Below, in pieces: positions 16,538-26,159 of a stretch of DNA of 64,000 nt; within the stretch, counting starts at the first letter, position 1; each line of letters opens with the position of its first letter. The DNA comes from an uncultured Clostridium sp. (GTDB lineage Bacteria; Bacillota; Clostridia; UBA1212; UBA1255): positions 9,056 to 73,055 of the forward strand of contig UQSG01000009.1 in the NCBI GenBank assembly GCA_900543695.1. Direction: 5' to 3'. The notes beneath the pieces were generated by a model, which saw only the letters and a program-made list of their open reading frames with translations, was not told the origin of the DNA and searched no databases. A program made the position numbers and the translations under genes.

Positions 16538-19500
16538 ATGAAGAGAAACGACATTCACAAAGTATTGATTATCGGCTCCGGCCCCATCATTATCGGCCAG
16601 GCCTGTGAATTCGATTATTCCGGAACGCAGGCATGTAAGGCATTGAAGAATCTCGGGTATGAAATAGTATTGGTAAACTCCAATCCTGCCACCATCATGA
16701 CGGATCCGGAAACGGCCGATGTGACTTATATTGAACCTCTGAATTTGGAGCGCCTTACGCAGATTATCGAAAAAGAACGTCCGGATGCGCTGCTGCCCAA
16801 TCTGGGCGGTCAGTCGGGCCTCAATCTGTGCTCAGAGCTGGCAAAAGCCGGCGTGCTGGAAAAGTATCACGTGAAGGTGATCGGCGTGCAGGTGGACGCG
16901 ATCGAGCGCGGAGAGGATCGCATGGAATTTAAGAAAACCATGCGGGAGCTGGGGATTGAAATGGCGCGCAGCGAAATCGCCACGACGGTAGAAGAGGCGC
17001 TGGAGATCGCCGACCGGCTGGGATATCCCGTTGTGCTGCGTCCTGCCTATACAATGGGCGGCGCCGGCGGCGGCCTCGTATATAACGTGGACGAGCTGAA
17101 AACCGTATGCGCCCGCGGCCTGCAGGCCAGCCTTGTGGGCCAGGTGCTGGTGGAAGAATCCATTCTCGGCTGGGAAGAGCTGGAACTGGAGGTGGTCCGC
17201 GACGCAAAGGGAAATATGATTACCGTCTGCTTTATTGAAAATATTGATCCTCTGGGCGTTCATACGGGCGATTCCTTCTGCTCGGCGCCCATGCTGACGA
17301 TTTCCGGGGAGGTGCAGAAGCGCCTTCAGGAGCAGGCCTACCGTATTGTAGAAAAAGTGGGCGTCATCGGCGGCACAAACGTGCAGTTCGCCCACGATCC
17401 GGTTTCTGATCGTATTCTGGTCGTTGAGATCAATCCCAGAACCTCCCGCTCCTCCGCGCTGGCCTCCAAAGCCACGGGCTTTCCTATCGCGCTGGTTTCC
17501 GCAATGCTGGCCTGCGGCCTGACGCTGGACGAAATTCCCTGCGGAAAATACGGAACGCTGGATAAATACGTTCCCGGCGGCGACTACATTGTAATTAAAT
17601 TCGCACGCTGGGCGTTTGAAAAATTCAAGGGTGTTGAGGATAAGCTGGGCACGCAGATGCGCGCTGTGGGAGAAGTCATGAGCATCGGCAAGACCTATAA
17701 AGAGGCGTTCCAGAAGGCGATCCGCAGCTTGGAAAACGGCCGGTACGGCCTGGGCTTTGCCGGCGGCTATGCGGATATGAGCAAGGAGGAGCTTTTGAAG
17801 CTGCTCTATACGCCTACCAGCAACCGGCAGTTCATTCTGTATGAGGCGCTTCGCAAGGGCGCCGCGGTAGAAGAGCTCTACGAACGAACCAAAATCAAGC
17901 ATTATTTCCTTGAACAGATGAAAGAGCTGGTAGAGGAAGAGGAGCGTATTCTTTCTTATAAAGGCAGGATGCTTCCTGTGGAGCTGCTCAGAAGCGCCAA
18001 GCTGGACGGCTTCTCAGATCGCTATCTTTCGCAGCTGCTGGCGATTCCGGAGGAGGAAATCCGGGCCGAGCGTGAAAGCCTTGGCATTGTAGAGGCCTGG
18101 GAGGGAATTCATGTCAGCGCCACGAAGGATTCTGCATACTATTTTTCCAGCTATCATATGAAGGATGAAAGTCCGGCAAGCACCAATAAAAACAAAATTA
18201 TGATTTTGGGCGGCGGGCCTAACCGGATCGGGCAGGGAATCGAATTCGATTACTGCTGTGTTCATGCGGCAAAGGCGCTGAAAAAGCTCGGCTTTGAGAC
18301 GATTATCGTCAACTGCAACCCGGAAACGGTTTCTACGGACTACGATACGTCGGATAAGCTTTACTTTGAGCCTCTTACCATGGAAGACGTGCTCAGTATC
18401 TATCATAAGGAAAAGCCCCTGGGCGTGATCGCCCAGTTTGGCGGGCAGACGCCTCTGAACCTGGCTGCCGGACTGAAAAAGGCTGGCGTCAACATTCTTG
18501 GTACAACGCCCGAGACGATTGATCTCGCGGAGGACCGGGATCAGTTCCGCGCCATGATGGAGAAGCTGAAAATTCCCATGCCGGAATCGGGCATGGCCGT
18601 CACAGTAGAGGATGCGCTCTCGATCGCACATAGAATCGGGTATCCGCTGATGGTGCGCCCTTCTTATGTATTGGGCGGCCGGGGAATGGAGGTCGTACAC
18701 GATGACGAGGATATGACGTTCTATATGAACGCCGCCGCAGGCGTCACGCCGGACAGGCCTATCCTGATCGACCGTTTCCTCCATCACGCCACGGAATGCG
18801 AGGCCGACGCGATCAGTGACGGAGAAAATGTGTTTGTGCCTTCTGTGATGGAGCATATTGAGCTTGCGGGCGTTCATTCGGGCGACTCCGCCTGTATTCT
18901 GCCGCCTAAAGGGCTGACGGAGGAGCAGATTGCCGTCATTAAGGAATATACGCGCCGGATCGCGAAGGAGATGCATGTGGTGGGGCTGATGAATATGCAA
19001 TACGCCATAGAGGATGGGAAAGTGTATGTGCTTGAGGCCAATCCGAGAGCTTCCCGCACGGTGCCGCTGGTTTCCAAGGTCTGCAATATTCAGATGGTGC
19101 AGCTTGCCACCGATATCATGACCGCTCCGTATACGGGCAGACCTTCGCCCGTTCCCGCTCTGAAGGAGAAAAAATTCGCGCATTACGGTGTCAAGGAGGC
19201 GGTATTCCCCTTTAATATGTTCCCGGAGGTAGATCCCGTTCTGGGACCGGAGATGCGCTCTACCGGAGAAGTGCTGGGAATTTCCTCTGATTTCGGCGAG
19301 GCGTTCTATAAGGCGCAGGAGGCGACGCAGACAAAGCTTCCGCTTTCTGGTTCCGTTTTAATCAGCATCAACGACAGGGACAAAGCCGAGCTGGAGGCGG
19401 TGGCCAGAGGCTTCCACGAATGCGGCTTTGAGATTTACGCCACCGGCGGAACCTATGCCGCCGTCACAGCGCTGGGAATTCCGGCCAGGAAGGTTTTCAA

Positions 19501-19762
19501 AATAGCGGAGGGCCGTCCGAATGTGCTGGATATCATTACGAACCGCGAGGTTTCCATCATTGTAAATACGCCGATTGGGAAAAAGGGAAAGACGGACGAC
19601 AGCTATATCCGCAAAGCGGCGATCAAGAGCAAAATTCCTTATATCACGACCATGGCGGCTGCGATGGCTACTGTTGAGGGGATCCGAGACGTAAAGCGTG
19701 CCGGTACGCTTCCGGTGAAATCCCTGCAGGCGTATCACGCGCAGATTACCGATAAAGAATAA
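16538..19762 (+). CDS. carB: Carbamoyl-phosphate synthase large subunit
   Basis: A 1074-aa protein with the full CarB duplication. The two ATP-grasp halves open with VLIIGSGPIIIGQACEFDYSG and IMILGGGPNRIGQGIEFDYC. Both carry the NPAT/NPETV loops and the VLVVEINPR and VYVLEANPRASRT metal sites. The last ~140 residues are the MGS-like allosteric domain (FEIYATGGTYAA). CarB makes carbamoyl phosphate from bicarbonate, two ATP and ammonia delivered by CarA, for pyrimidine and arginine synthesis. I use the ATG at 16538 because MKRNDIHKVLIIGSGP is the normal family start; a TTG 15 nt upstream is less likely. carA is not adjacent, so the small subunit must be encoded elsewhere. Confidence 0.96.
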   Translation: MKRNDIHKVLIIGSGPIIIGQACEFDYSGTQACKALKNLGYEIVLVNSNPATIMTDPETADVTYIEPLNLERLTQIIEKERPDALLPNLGGQSGLNLCSELAKAGVLEKYHVKVIGVQVDAIERGEDRMEFKKTMRELGIEMARSEIATTVEEALEIADRLGYPVVLRPAYTMGGAGGGLVYNVDELKTVCARGLQASLVGQVLVEESILGWEELELEVVRDAKGNMITVCFIENIDPLGVHTGDSFCSAPMLTISGEVQKRLQEQAYRIVEKVGVIGGTNVQFAHDPVSDRILVVEINPRTSRSSALASKATGFPIALVSAMLACGLTLDEIPCGKYGTLDKYVPGGDYIVIKFARWAFEKFKGVEDKLGTQMRAVGEVMSIGKTYKEAFQKAIRSLENGRYGLGFAGGYADMSKEELLKLLYTPTSNRQFILYEALRKGAAVEELYERTKIKHYFLEQMKELVEEEERILSYKGRMLPVELLRSAKLDGFSDRYLSQLLAIPEEEIRAERESLGIVEAWEGIHVSATKDSAYYFSSYHMKDESPASTNKNKIMILGGGPNRIGQGIEFDYCCVHAAKALKKLGFETIIVNCNPETVSTDYDTSDKLYFEPLTMEDVLSIYHKEKPLGVIAQFGGQTPLNLAAGLKKAGVNILGTTPETIDLAEDRDQFRAMMEKLKIPMPESGMAVTVEDALSIAHRIGYPLMVRPSYVLGGRGMEVVHDDEDMTFYMNAAAGVTPDRPILIDRFLHHATECEADAISDGENVFVPSVMEHIELAGVHSGDSACILPPKGLTEEQIAVIKEYTRRIAKEMHVVGLMNMQYAIEDGKVYVLEANPRASRTVPLVSKVCNIQMVQLATDIMTAPYTGRPSPVPALKEKKFAHYGVKEAVFPFNMFPEVDPVLGPEMRSTGEVLGISSDFGEAFYKAQEATQTKLPLSGSVLISINDRDKAELEAVARGFHECGFEIYATGGTYAAVTALGIPARKVFKIAEGRPNVLDIITNREVSIIVNTPIGKKGKTDDSYIRKAAIKSKIPYITTMAAAMATVEGIRDVKRAGTLPVKSLQAYHAQITDKE

Positions 19763-19777
19763 GCTTTTACAGTAGAT

Positions 19778-19816
19778 AAAAGCGCCTGCCGGCTGCTTGT
19801 GCCGGCAGGCGCTTTT
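19778..19816. terminator. Strong bidirectional terminator after carB
   Basis: A 12-bp GC-rich perfect stem (GCGCCTGCCGGC with its complement) with a short loop lies between an A run and a T run, so it can stop transcription from both sides. It separates carB from the minus-strand remnant at 19834. Confidence 0.85.
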
Positions 19817-19833
19817 GCCAATTACCCGGAATG

Positions 19834-20215
19834 TCATTTTTTGCGGTAATTCGAAATGGCGTTATGCAGATAATAGTAGGGGATCGCGAGCAGAACAATG
19901 CTGATCAGGATCTGCGCGATGTCTTTTCCTGCGGTGAAAAAGCTCCAGAGCTGCACGATGAAAAGCAGCGAGCCCAGAATGACCGTCAGCAGCGATTTTC
20001 TGCGGCAGAGGAAAATCGCGAGCAAGCCCGCAAGAATTTAGAAAATATTTGCCGCGTAGATGTATCCGATTTCAAACAACGCGCTTTTGGCGGTTTCCCC
20101 CGATATTCCCTCGAAGCTGCCTTCCTCGCCGAGCAGCCAGCGCAGCGCAAAAATGGAACCAATTCCCAAGAGTATTTGGAGAATTCCCGCGGCGATCAGA
20201 TGCTTATTTGCCTTT
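19834..20215 (-). pseudogene. Decayed gene for a small multi-span membrane protein
   Basis: On the minus strand a coding frame of about 125 codons is broken by an in-frame TAA at 20040-20038. The part before it reads HLIAAGILQILLGIGSIFA...SALFEIGYIYAANIF. The part after it reads LLAIFLCRRKSLLTVILG and ends IPYYYLHNAISNYRKK. Both halves look like one membrane protein with about four helices. No good start codon follows the ribosome-site-like CCTCCTT (complement) at 20233-20239, and a stop sits just upstream of the frame. The last 63 codons could still be translated from an internal TTG, but an inactive gene is more likely. Family not recognised. Confidence 0.6.
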
Positions 20216-20251
20216 TTTTCTATAAACAGATTCCTCCTTGTCGTATTGCTT

Positions 20252-20611
20252 TTACGCGAATATTTCGCTTTTTTGTCTGAGAATTTCTTCTACGATCGCG
20301 CAGGCAGGACAGTCGCAGTACCGCGCACCGGCTGCCTTAATTTCTTTGGCGTGCGCGGCGATGCCGGCGGCCGCTTCGGCGCCGAAATAGGAAATGCCCT
20401 GCTCGGAGCCGGCAAAAGCGATCAGCGTGTCGATCGGCATGATATCTTCTTCCAGCTCGGCGATATATTTTTTTGTTTCCTCCGCTTCCGCATCCGTTCC
20501 GACGGCGTCCAGCCAGCGCTTTGCGGCTTCTTTCGTTTCGCTGCTGCAGGTCGGCGCGTCGATCAGCGCGCGCGTTTTTTCGGTAAGCTCTTTTAAAACT
20601 TTTGGATTCAT
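20252..20611 (-). CDS. Small conserved protein with C-terminal CDCPAC motif
   Basis: A 119-aa acidic, helical, soluble protein opening MNPKVLKELTEKTRAL. The last third has Cys-rich RYCDCPACAIVEEILRQK, which could bind a metal or form a redox disulfide. No signal peptide or membrane segment is present. I recognise the type from clostridial genomes but know no established function. It is monocistronic, with its start facing the kinase-like gene at 20784. Confidence 0.65.
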   Translation of the reverse strand: MNPKVLKELTEKTRALIDAPTCSSETKEAAKRWLDAVGTDAEAEETKKYIAELEEDIMPIDTLIAFAGSEQGISYFGAEAAAGIAAHAKEIKAAGARYCDCPACAIVEEILRQKSEIFA

Positions 20612-20783
20612 GATTTCCCCGCCTTCTGTACTAAATTTTCTTTATATTACCATTACAAAACGGAGGAAACAACAGGAAATTTTTCATGTGGGCGCGCGGG
20701 CGCCGGCTTGCAATCCGGAAATGAGGGTGATATACTAGGCGCAATTTAGTTTATTTTTATAGAAACGGCGGGCGCGGCGCAGA

Positions 20784-21668
20784 ATGGAAGAGGCTATAAA
20801 ACATTATCTTAATCAGTCCGTTTTGGAGAAAAGCAGGCTGGAAAACGGCTGGAAGGAATCCTGGCTGATTACTTTGCAGAATCGCCGGAAGGTGGTTTTC
20901 CGCGCGTGTACGGACTATGCGGAGCTGTTTGAACGGGAAAAATTCTTTTACGATACGGTTAACAGGAATATCGGAAAAATATGCCCGGAGGTCTACATTG
21001 TGGACGGAAGCTGCCGGTATTATCATAAGTCGTTTCAGATATCGGAATATATCGAGGGAAAAACGCTGCGCCGCTGTCTTCAGGAAGAATTCGACATCAG
21101 CCAGAAGCAGGCGGTTTATTATGAGCTGGGGCAACTGACCGCCCGCATCAATCAAATTGAAGCGGATCCAGATAAAATGTATTCCATGGGCAGAGCCCCC
21201 TGGGCGCCGTATTATTCAAATCAGCTGATGCGGCCGCATTTGCAGGCAATCACAGCCAATGGACTGATTCGCGCGGAAGAGGTCGATCGGCTTTGTGAGA
21301 AAATGCAGTCGTATCCTGTACGGAACACGAACCGGCTGCTTCACCGCGACATCCGTCCCGATAATTTGATTTTCCGAAACGGGCGTATTTTTGTGATTGA
21401 CGCAGAAACCTGTGAAATCGGCGATCCGCTGAATGAGCTCGCGCGGATCCGGCTGGAATGGCACTACTGGGAATATTACGATCTTCTGCTGAAGGGATAT
21501 CAGAGCGTATCGCACATCGATCCTGACGGCGCGCTGCTCGATTTTTACCAGCTGGAAGCGCTGGGAGAAGTGCTTGACATGCACTATAATTACGGCTGCG
21601 GGAATTCCGCGACGCCGTTTTTCCGCGACTGCTTTCTGGAAATAAAAGAAAAGCTGCTGCGGGATTGA
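20784..21668 (+). CDS. Aminoglycoside phosphotransferase (APH)-family kinase
   Basis: A 294-aa protein of the APH/choline-kinase fold. The catalytic loop is LLHRDIRPDNLIF (HxDxxxxN, near residue 190) and the metal-binding Asp is in IFVIDAETCEIGDPLNELAR. The N-terminal lobe is short and lacks a strong nucleotide loop, as is common in this family. These kinases phosphorylate small molecules such as choline, sugars, homoserine or antibiotics. Nothing nearby points to a substrate, and resistance should not be assumed. It is an isolated gene with a weak ribosome site. Confidence 0.8.
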   Translation: MEEAIKHYLNQSVLEKSRLENGWKESWLITLQNRRKVVFRACTDYAELFEREKFFYDTVNRNIGKICPEVYIVDGSCRYYHKSFQISEYIEGKTLRRCLQEEFDISQKQAVYYELGQLTARINQIEADPDKMYSMGRAPWAPYYSNQLMRPHLQAITANGLIRAEEVDRLCEKMQSYPVRNTNRLLHRDIRPDNLIFRNGRIFVIDAETCEIGDPLNELARIRLEWHYWEYYDLLLKGYQSVSHIDPDGALLDFYQLEALGEVLDMHYNYGCGNSATPFFRDCFLEIKEKLLRD

Positions 21669-21833
21669 TCGCGGCAGGCGCATATATGACAAAAGCAGTT
21701 TTCATGCAGATAGTGCTCTTTTGTCTATTTAATGTTCGCTAATATCTATGTTCTTTCTTCTTATGTTTATTGTATATTCAAATTGAATTAAAACAAATTT
21801 AAAATATTGTAAAATCAGAAAGGGGAAATTTAC

Positions 21834-22398
21834 ATGAAACGTAATTTTGTCGTCTGTATGCTGCTTGTCCTAGCGATTTGCATTCATGGAATCCCGGCTG
21901 CCGCGGCAGATGAAGAACAGGCTCCCGCCGCTTCCGGTTTTGAAACGAATATGCAATGGACGCCGAAAAGCGCCATTGACACAAATTTTACGATCGATGA
22001 AACGGGGATGCATGTAGGCGAGAGCTATCAGACCGTATACGCGATATCTGATCAATAGGTAGACGTTAAAACCTCTTTTACGGTGGAATATGAATTTGAT
22101 ATCATCAGCACATCTCCGGATGAGCTTGTGATTCAGGAGGGATGGCTCCAGGAGGGCTTTTATTTTGGGCTGCCTGCAGCGGAGGAATTTGATCCCGCCG
22201 TGCAGCCGGACGGGTCGCATTCTGCGTTTACGCTCTTTCCGGTAACTTCAACGGTTCCATCCTACCGGTTTGCCGGAGGCTTGATAGAGATGGAGAGAGG
22301 TTGCGGAAGCTGCGCATTTAAGCGTCAAAATCGAATACCTTGCTTCCTTTGAGGAACTCAATTATTATGTCAACGGAGAATACATCGGTACGGAATAA
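21834..22398 (+). pseudogene. Broken gene for a secreted protein (in-frame TAG plus frameshift)
   Basis: The gene starts with a good ribosome site (AAAGGGGAA) and a signal peptide (RNFVVCMLLVLAICIHGIPAAAA). It reads 74 codons to a TAG after YAISDQ at about 22056, then continues in the same frame (VDVKTSFTVEYEFDIIS...) to about 22300. The frame then shifts, and the end is recovered as VKIEYLASFEELNYYVNG...IGTE up to the TAA at 22396. The product looks like a one-domain jelly-roll (LamG-like) surface protein. Two independent lesions next to the IS-disrupted lipoprotein gene suggest the locus is decaying. Confidence 0.75.
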
Positions 22399-23759
22399 TT
22401 GCAGTTGTTGTAACGGTAATAGTTTCAAAAAAGAAGAAATAATCAGATCGGAGGAACAGAATGAACAGATATGTAAGAACACTGGTACGCGCTTTTATGC
22501 TGCTGCTCTGTATGCCGTTGTTTGCGTCCTGCAGCGGGGAAAACGGATCGCAGTATGAGCCGGAAAAAACGCCTTATCAGCCGCTGACGGATTTTGAGGA
22601 CACGATTTCCGGCGTCCAGGCAGATCCCACTAAATTTATGAACGTATCGCTTGTTGACGAGGGCGTGGATATTTATGCTTATGATTATGGAATGACTTGG
22701 GGCTACCGCTATGGTCCGACCATGATGAATTATGCGGACGGCAGTATGGACGCGTGGTTTGCGGCGCCGGGCGCCGGCGGCCCGTGGGACTTTTTTACCT
22801 ATCGCCATTCTGACGACGGAACGAACTGGAGCAATGAAAAAGTAGTGCTGCAGCCTTTGGCGGATACCATGGATTATCCTTCGGTGTGTGATCCGGGCAG
22901 CGTTTATTTTAACGGTTACTATTATCTCGGTTATACGTCGACCATTTATGCAGAGGGCATCTGCAACAACGGCTTTGTAGCGAGATCAAAATATCCGGAC
23001 GGTCCGTATGAAAAGTGGAACGGCTCCGGCTGGGGCGGCGAACCGGCGCCGATTATTTACTATACCGGAGACAAAACCGGTTGGGGCGCAGGAGAAATGA
23101 GCTTTGTGGAGGTTGACGGCACACTGTATATTTATTATACCTGGAAAACGCCGAATGAAAATACCACCAGAGTTTCCATTGCGGATGCCACGGATGAGAA
23201 TTGGCCGGCAACCATTCAGTATAAAGGGGTTGCAATGACTTACGATGTGGGAGCCAACGAAGATTCCGCGGATGTAAAATACGTTGAGGATTACGGAAAA
23301 TTTATTGCAATCAATACAACGCGGCGGATGGGGCCGGACAGCGCGCTGCAGATCTGGGAGTCGAACGACGGCTTTACGTTCTACCGGACAAATGAATTGA
23401 GGACGAACGTCATTTATTACTGCCATAATGCGGGCTTCATGTCGCGTCCTAATGGGCATATCAATCTAAACGATACGCTGTATCTCGGATATGCGTACGG
23501 CGGAACCAGCAATGAGTGGGGGAAATGGAGTACGCGCCTGCATGCCTTCCGGATTACGCTGGGCGATGAAATCGATACCTCCGACGCGGAAAAGGAAAAC
23601 CGCAAGGTGGACGTCGAGCCCTGGACGCACGATGAAATGTGGACCATCGGGATTACGACAAAAAACAATCAGCATTATGAAAAAAGGATTTCCGACGGGC
23701 CGTTCCCGATAGAAATTCTCTATTTCTACACCACCTTTGAACAGGATGTGGTGAAAGAT

Positions 23760-23767
23760 GGCGATCT
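23760..23767. repeat. Target-site duplication, left copy
   Basis: GGCGATCT directly before the IS256-family element; the identical 8 bp occur at 25257-25264 directly after it. IS256 elements make 8-bp duplications. Confidence 0.85.
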
Positions 23768-25256
23768 GAGACCGTTTCAAGTTTTGTGTAAATTCAAAAA
23801 ACTGATATAAGATATGCCATTAGTTATTTTGGGCAGAGCCGATTTTTTGAGGTTCTGCCCTTGCTTGTATTATAATGCAGTTCCCGGACATGTCAAGCAG
23901 GGCTGGGCTAGCCAGCCCTGCCCCGCCGAAAACCGCTTATAATCCGGATAATCTTTCTTCAAAGAATATCTCTAGCTGCGAATGAATCTGTCCCCAATCC
24001 TGGCGGTGCCCCGTCCATTTCTTCGTGATATCCATCATCGCCAGATACAGCATTTTCAGGAGACTGTCATCCGAAGGGAACACCGTCCTGGATTTTGTGA
24101 CCTTCCTCAGCTGCCGGTTAAATCCCTCAATGGCGTTCGTTGTATAGATCAGACGGCGGACTGCTTCCGGATATTTAAAATAGGTCGAAAGATTCGCCCA
24201 GTTATCCCTCCAGGATTTCGCGATTTTAGGATATTTCCCGCTCCATTTTTCATCAAAGCTGTCCAGTTCGGCCAGCGCGATCTCTTCTGTCGCAGCTGCA
24301 TAGACCCGTTTCAGATCGGCCATAAGCGGCTTGATCTCTTTATAGGATACATACTTTGTGGTATTCCGAATCTGATGGATGATGCACTGCTGGATCTCTG
24401 TCTGGGGGAAAACGGCTTCAATTGCCTGAGGGAATCCTGTCAGACCATCAACGCATGCGATCAGGATATCTGCCACACCGCGGTTCTTCAGGCCGTTGAG
24501 AATGGAGAGCCAGAATTTCGCACTTTCGTTTTGACCAACATACATACCGAGAACGTCTTTGTGCCCATCCATATCGATCCCGATGGCGATATAGACTGCA
24601 CGCTTTACAATCCGGCCTTCATTACGCACATGATAGTGGATGGCGTCCATGAAAACGACTGCGTAGATCTCTTCCAGAGGTCTTTCCTGCCATTCTTTCA
24701 CGATAGGAAGGATCTTATCCGTAATCCTGCTAATAGTACTGTCAGAAATCTCGATGTCGTACAGTTCACGCATATGGCTTTCGATATCATTCGTGGTCAT
24801 TCCTTTGGCATACATGGAAATGATCTTTTCCTCCATATCCTGAGTGACTGTATTCTGATATTTTTTGACAATCTGCGGTTCAAAGTCGCCCTTTCTGTCT
24901 CTGGGGACATCAATTTCCATATCTCCATAACTGGTATGCAGGGTTTTCTGGGAGTGTCCATTTCTGGAATTATCAGTCTCCTTATTGTGGTAATCATACT
25001 TGGAATAGCCTAATTCTTCATCCAGCTCCTGATCCAGAGCACCTTCCAGGATGATGGATATCATATCCCGCATGATGGAGTTGACATCAGACCCATCCTT
25101 GACTGTTACATTATTTTCCTTCAGATAGTTGCCCATCATTTCCCGAAGGGCTGCTTTTTGTGGGGTATCCTTTTTCCTTGCCATAAAATAAACCTCCAAA
25201 CTGGTAAGTCTATCTTACATCAGTTTGAAGGTTTACACAAACTTTGGGATACTCCC
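23768..25256 (-). mobile_element. IS256-family insertion sequence, complete (1489 bp)
   Basis: Both ends share imperfect terminal inverted repeats of about 45 bp, most alike over TTTGTGTAAA and the later CTGAT(A/G)TAAGAT. The element holds one transposase gene on the minus strand and is flanked by an exact 8-bp duplication. It interrupts a lipoprotein gene cleanly. Nothing suggests it is inactive. Confidence 0.9.
23937..25184 (-). CDS. IS256-family transposase
   Basis: A DDE transposase of about 415 aa. The family's catalytic residues are visible: Asp in VVFMDAIHYHVR, Asp in IACVDGLTGFPQAIEAVFP, and Glu in TNAIEGFNRQLRKVTKS. The preceding C/H motif QQCIIHQIRNT is also typical of IS256. I start at MARKKDTPQKAAL (25184) because GGAGG lies 8 nt upstream; the longer start at 25199 would contain the ribosome site itself. 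Length and all motifs are intact, so it is probably active. Confidence 0.95.
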   Translation of the reverse strand: MARKKDTPQKAALREMMGNYLKENNVTVKDGSDVNSIMRDMISIILEGALDQELDEELGYSKYDYHNKETDNSRNGHSQKTLHTSYGDMEIDVPRDRKGDFEPQIVKKYQNTVTQDMEEKIISMYAKGMTTNDIESHMRELYDIEISDSTISRITDKILPIVKEWQERPLEEIYAVVFMDAIHYHVRNEGRIVKRAVYIAIGIDMDGHKDVLGMYVGQNESAKFWLSILNGLKNRGVADILIACVDGLTGFPQAIEAVFPQTEIQQCIIHQIRNTTKYVSYKEIKPLMADLKRVYAAATEEIALAELDSFDEKWSGKYPKIAKSWRDNWANLSTYFKYPEAVRRLIYTTNAIEGFNRQLRKVTKSRTVFPSDDSLLKMLYLAMMDITKKWTGHRQDWGQIHSQLEIFFEERLSGL

Positions 25257-25264
25257 GGCGATCT
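25257..25264. repeat. Target-site duplication, right copy
   Basis: GGCGATCT directly after the right end of the IS256-family element, identical to the copy at 23760-23767. Confidence 0.85.
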
Positions 25265-25772
25265 TGTACACTTTTATGACTATGATGACTCAATCATTAC
25301 ATTTGACGGTTTGACATGCATCCCGAAGAAAACAGGCGAGACGTATGTAACCGCGGAATACGACGGATGCATTCATACCTTTAAGATATCGATTTTGCCG
25401 GACGATGCTTTCATTGCGGAACAGACGCCGAAAATTGTTGCTTTTTATTCCGCGCTGCGGTATCCCTGTGACGGTCCGGTAAAGGTTGCTGCGGACGGCT
25501 CCATCACGCTTTCCAATCAGAATCGGAAGGACCGTGTTCAGCTGCGGGCGATGGCGGAATTTGAGGACGGCAATTGGATGGAGCTGTTTAACGATCAAAA
25601 GGATAAGGTTCAGTATTCTACCGATTACTACAAGATCACATATGAATCGGCGGATGAAAATGTGGTGCGTGTGGACGCGCGGGGCGTTGTAACCGTAAGA
25701 GGCGTCGGAAGCACTTCCGTTACCGTATCCTGCGCCGGCTTTTCGTACGTAGTGCCCATTACCGTCGTGTGA

Positions 25773-26159
25773 GCCTGTTTTGTCAACAGTGTTTTCTTTC
25801 TGCGCAATGCTGCTGCAGCCGGAATTTTGCTCTTCCGGCTGCAGCTTATTTTCAAAGCAGCTGCACAATGCTTTCCGCTCCATGACACGGTGTGCTGCAT
25901 ATTGGTCTGTTTCTGTACTGATATCGACCACTCCTATCAGGGCAGACAGATGGAATCAGATACTTTACGCTTCCGCAGATCAGCGAGAGCTCTGCTCGGT
26001 TTTGCCGATCCTTATGATACGTCATATTAAGACAGTATGCTTTTTCGAAGCGTTCGCCTTCATATTCAAGCGCCGGCACACCGATAAAAGGATACCGGGA
26101 CGGTTGCCTCGCTGCCGGCGTCCTTGCGTGCAAGGATGTATTTGCATTTGATAGCGGTT
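25773..26159. other. Intergenic stretch with terminator; possible coding remnant
   Basis: Apart from the terminator near 25812 I see no intact gene. On the minus strand (26133-25852) a 93-codon frame contains a natural-looking segment (GVPALEYEGERFEKAYCLN, then TYHKDRQNR) but has no start signal or family I can name. It may be a gene remnant. Confidence 0.35.
25812..25850 (+). terminator. Terminator hairpin after the split lipoprotein gene
   Basis: A perfect 13-bp stem (GCTGCAGCCGGAA with its complement), 8-nt loop, then TTATTTTC. It lies 40 bp after the lipoprotein stop codon. Confidence 0.65.

Larger units (their letters stand above)
22461..25772 (+). pseudogene. Lipoprotein with GH43-like beta-propeller and BIG2 domain, split by an IS256-family insertion
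   Basis: The 5' part (22461-23767) encodes a lipoprotein signal with lipobox LFASC (Cys24), then a five-bladed propeller-like region typical of GH43/GH32-type proteins (for example DPGSVYFNGYYYLGYTS and GAGEMSFVEVDGTLYIYY). The 3' part (25265-25772) encodes the rest, including a BIG2-like fold (VVRVDARGVVTVRG). Removing the element and one copy of the 8-bp duplication restores an uninterrupted frame of 604 codons, joining VKDGDL to VHFYDYDD. So the gene was intact before insertion. The shortened protein of about 440 aa might still be made, ending in IS-derived residues. Confidence 0.88.

Noticed and set aside
20784..21668. Calling the APH-family kinase an aminoglycoside-resistance gene
   Set aside because: Only the general kinase motifs are seen; the family has many metabolic members and no resistance context is present.
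25852..26133. A 93-codon minus-strand frame between the split lipoprotein and the ABC genes
   Set aside because: Part of it looks protein-like, but it has no ribosome site, no family match I can name, and crosses a terminator-rich region; listed only as a possible remnant.
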